Positions 44,902-45,160 of a stretch of DNA of 45,160 nt are shown piece by piece. Each line of letters opens with the position of its first letter. Positions within the stretch are counted from its first letter, which is position 1. The translations under genes and the position numbers were made by a program. Source of the DNA: Symsagittifera roscoffensis (lineage: Eukaryota > Xenacoelomorpha > Acoela > Convolutidae). The DNA lies in contig NW_026970837.1 of NCBI RefSeq assembly GCF_963678635.1, positions 64,001 through 109,160 of the forward strand, given 5' to 3'. The notes beneath the pieces were generated by a model. It saw only the letters and a list, made by a program, of their open reading frames with translations, had not been told where the DNA came from and did not search any database.

Positions 44902-45160
44902 CCTCTGGCCCTCAAAGTCTACGCTTTGTGACGACAAACGACCGTATCAAAAAAAACATGAAATTTGTTAGTTATGTCCACCGACCTTTCCAAACGACCC
45001 CCCGTCCTAAATTTATGCAGTATAAACTAAAAAATATGCATGTTCACGCTTTTTACGTCGGTTTGTTACGGTTGATATGATATATATAATCGACGATATC
45101 GATTGTTAAGTTGTAAAAGTCTTCACACTTTTTGGAATTTTATCCTCACCACTTGGAACC
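44902..45160. other. Right-hand unique sequence, no gene recognised
   Basis: AT-rich DNA without a credible coding region. It contains a TATAAA at 45021-45026, an alternating AT run near 45077-45088 and the 8-bp palindrome CGATATCG at 45094-45101. It could be the upstream region of a gene beyond the window, but nothing shows that directly. Confidence 0.4.

Noticed and set aside
44725-44971. 70-codon minus-strand and 61-codon plus-strand frames over the 31-bp minisatellite
   Set aside because: Low-complexity Phe/Lys-rich products of the repeat, open because of A/T-rich units.
45021-45026. TATA box of a gene to the right
   Set aside because: A single TATAAA in AT-rich DNA with no downstream gene visible in the window is not enough to call a promoter.

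Overview
This window is almost entirely one head-to-tail tandem satellite. From the left edge to about 43763 it is built of roughly 990 copies (43.8 kb divided by 44) of a 44-bp monomer, all on the same strand, with no unrelated insertion that I can see. The array runs off the left edge, so its full length is unknown. Only the last 1.4 kb is non-satellite DNA. It holds one small intact reading frame (43960-44397, 145 aa) with a eukaryote-style 3' UTR, a second unrelated 31-bp degenerate tandem repeat, and unremarkable AT-rich sequence.

Organism: a eukaryote. The reasons are the satellite structure, a pyrimidine-rich leader with TTTGTCAG-like 3' splice sites, an AAAATG start context, a UGUAAAUA Pumilio-type element and an ATTAAA poly(A) signal. 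A nematode is my best guess from the compact leader and 3' UTR and the short U-rich splice acceptors. This is inference and I cannot name a species.

Monomer: a 9-nt arm AGTCTTGGG, a 16-nt loop, the exactly complementary arm CCCAAGACT, then a 10-nt linker TCGAAAAGTT. Each arm can pair either across the 16-nt loop or across the 10-nt linker, so one strand of the array is a continuous chain of hairpins with two alternative registers. Some monomer classes carry paired substitutions that keep the stem.

Higher-order layout: monomer variants recur in fixed order and form nested higher-order repeats (HORs). I label large blocks A to J. The order is A B C D A E F (1-14474), then B C D A E F (14475-26490), then A A E F (26491-33930), then G (525-bp duplication), H (666-bp HOR), I (881-bp HOR), J (1103-bp HOR) and a degenerate edge (43081-43763). 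Copies of a block differ by point changes and by indels of mostly whole monomers (43, 44, 88, 132, about 400 bp), which is the signature of in-register unequal exchange. A patch near 19.0 kb looks like transfer from block F into block D.

Coding: the open frames inside the array (up to 159 aa) are by-products of a 44-bp period with one TAG per monomer and are not called as genes. The only supported CDS is 43960-44397. It has no recognised family, is acidic and methionine-rich, and starts about 200 bp beyond the satellite edge.
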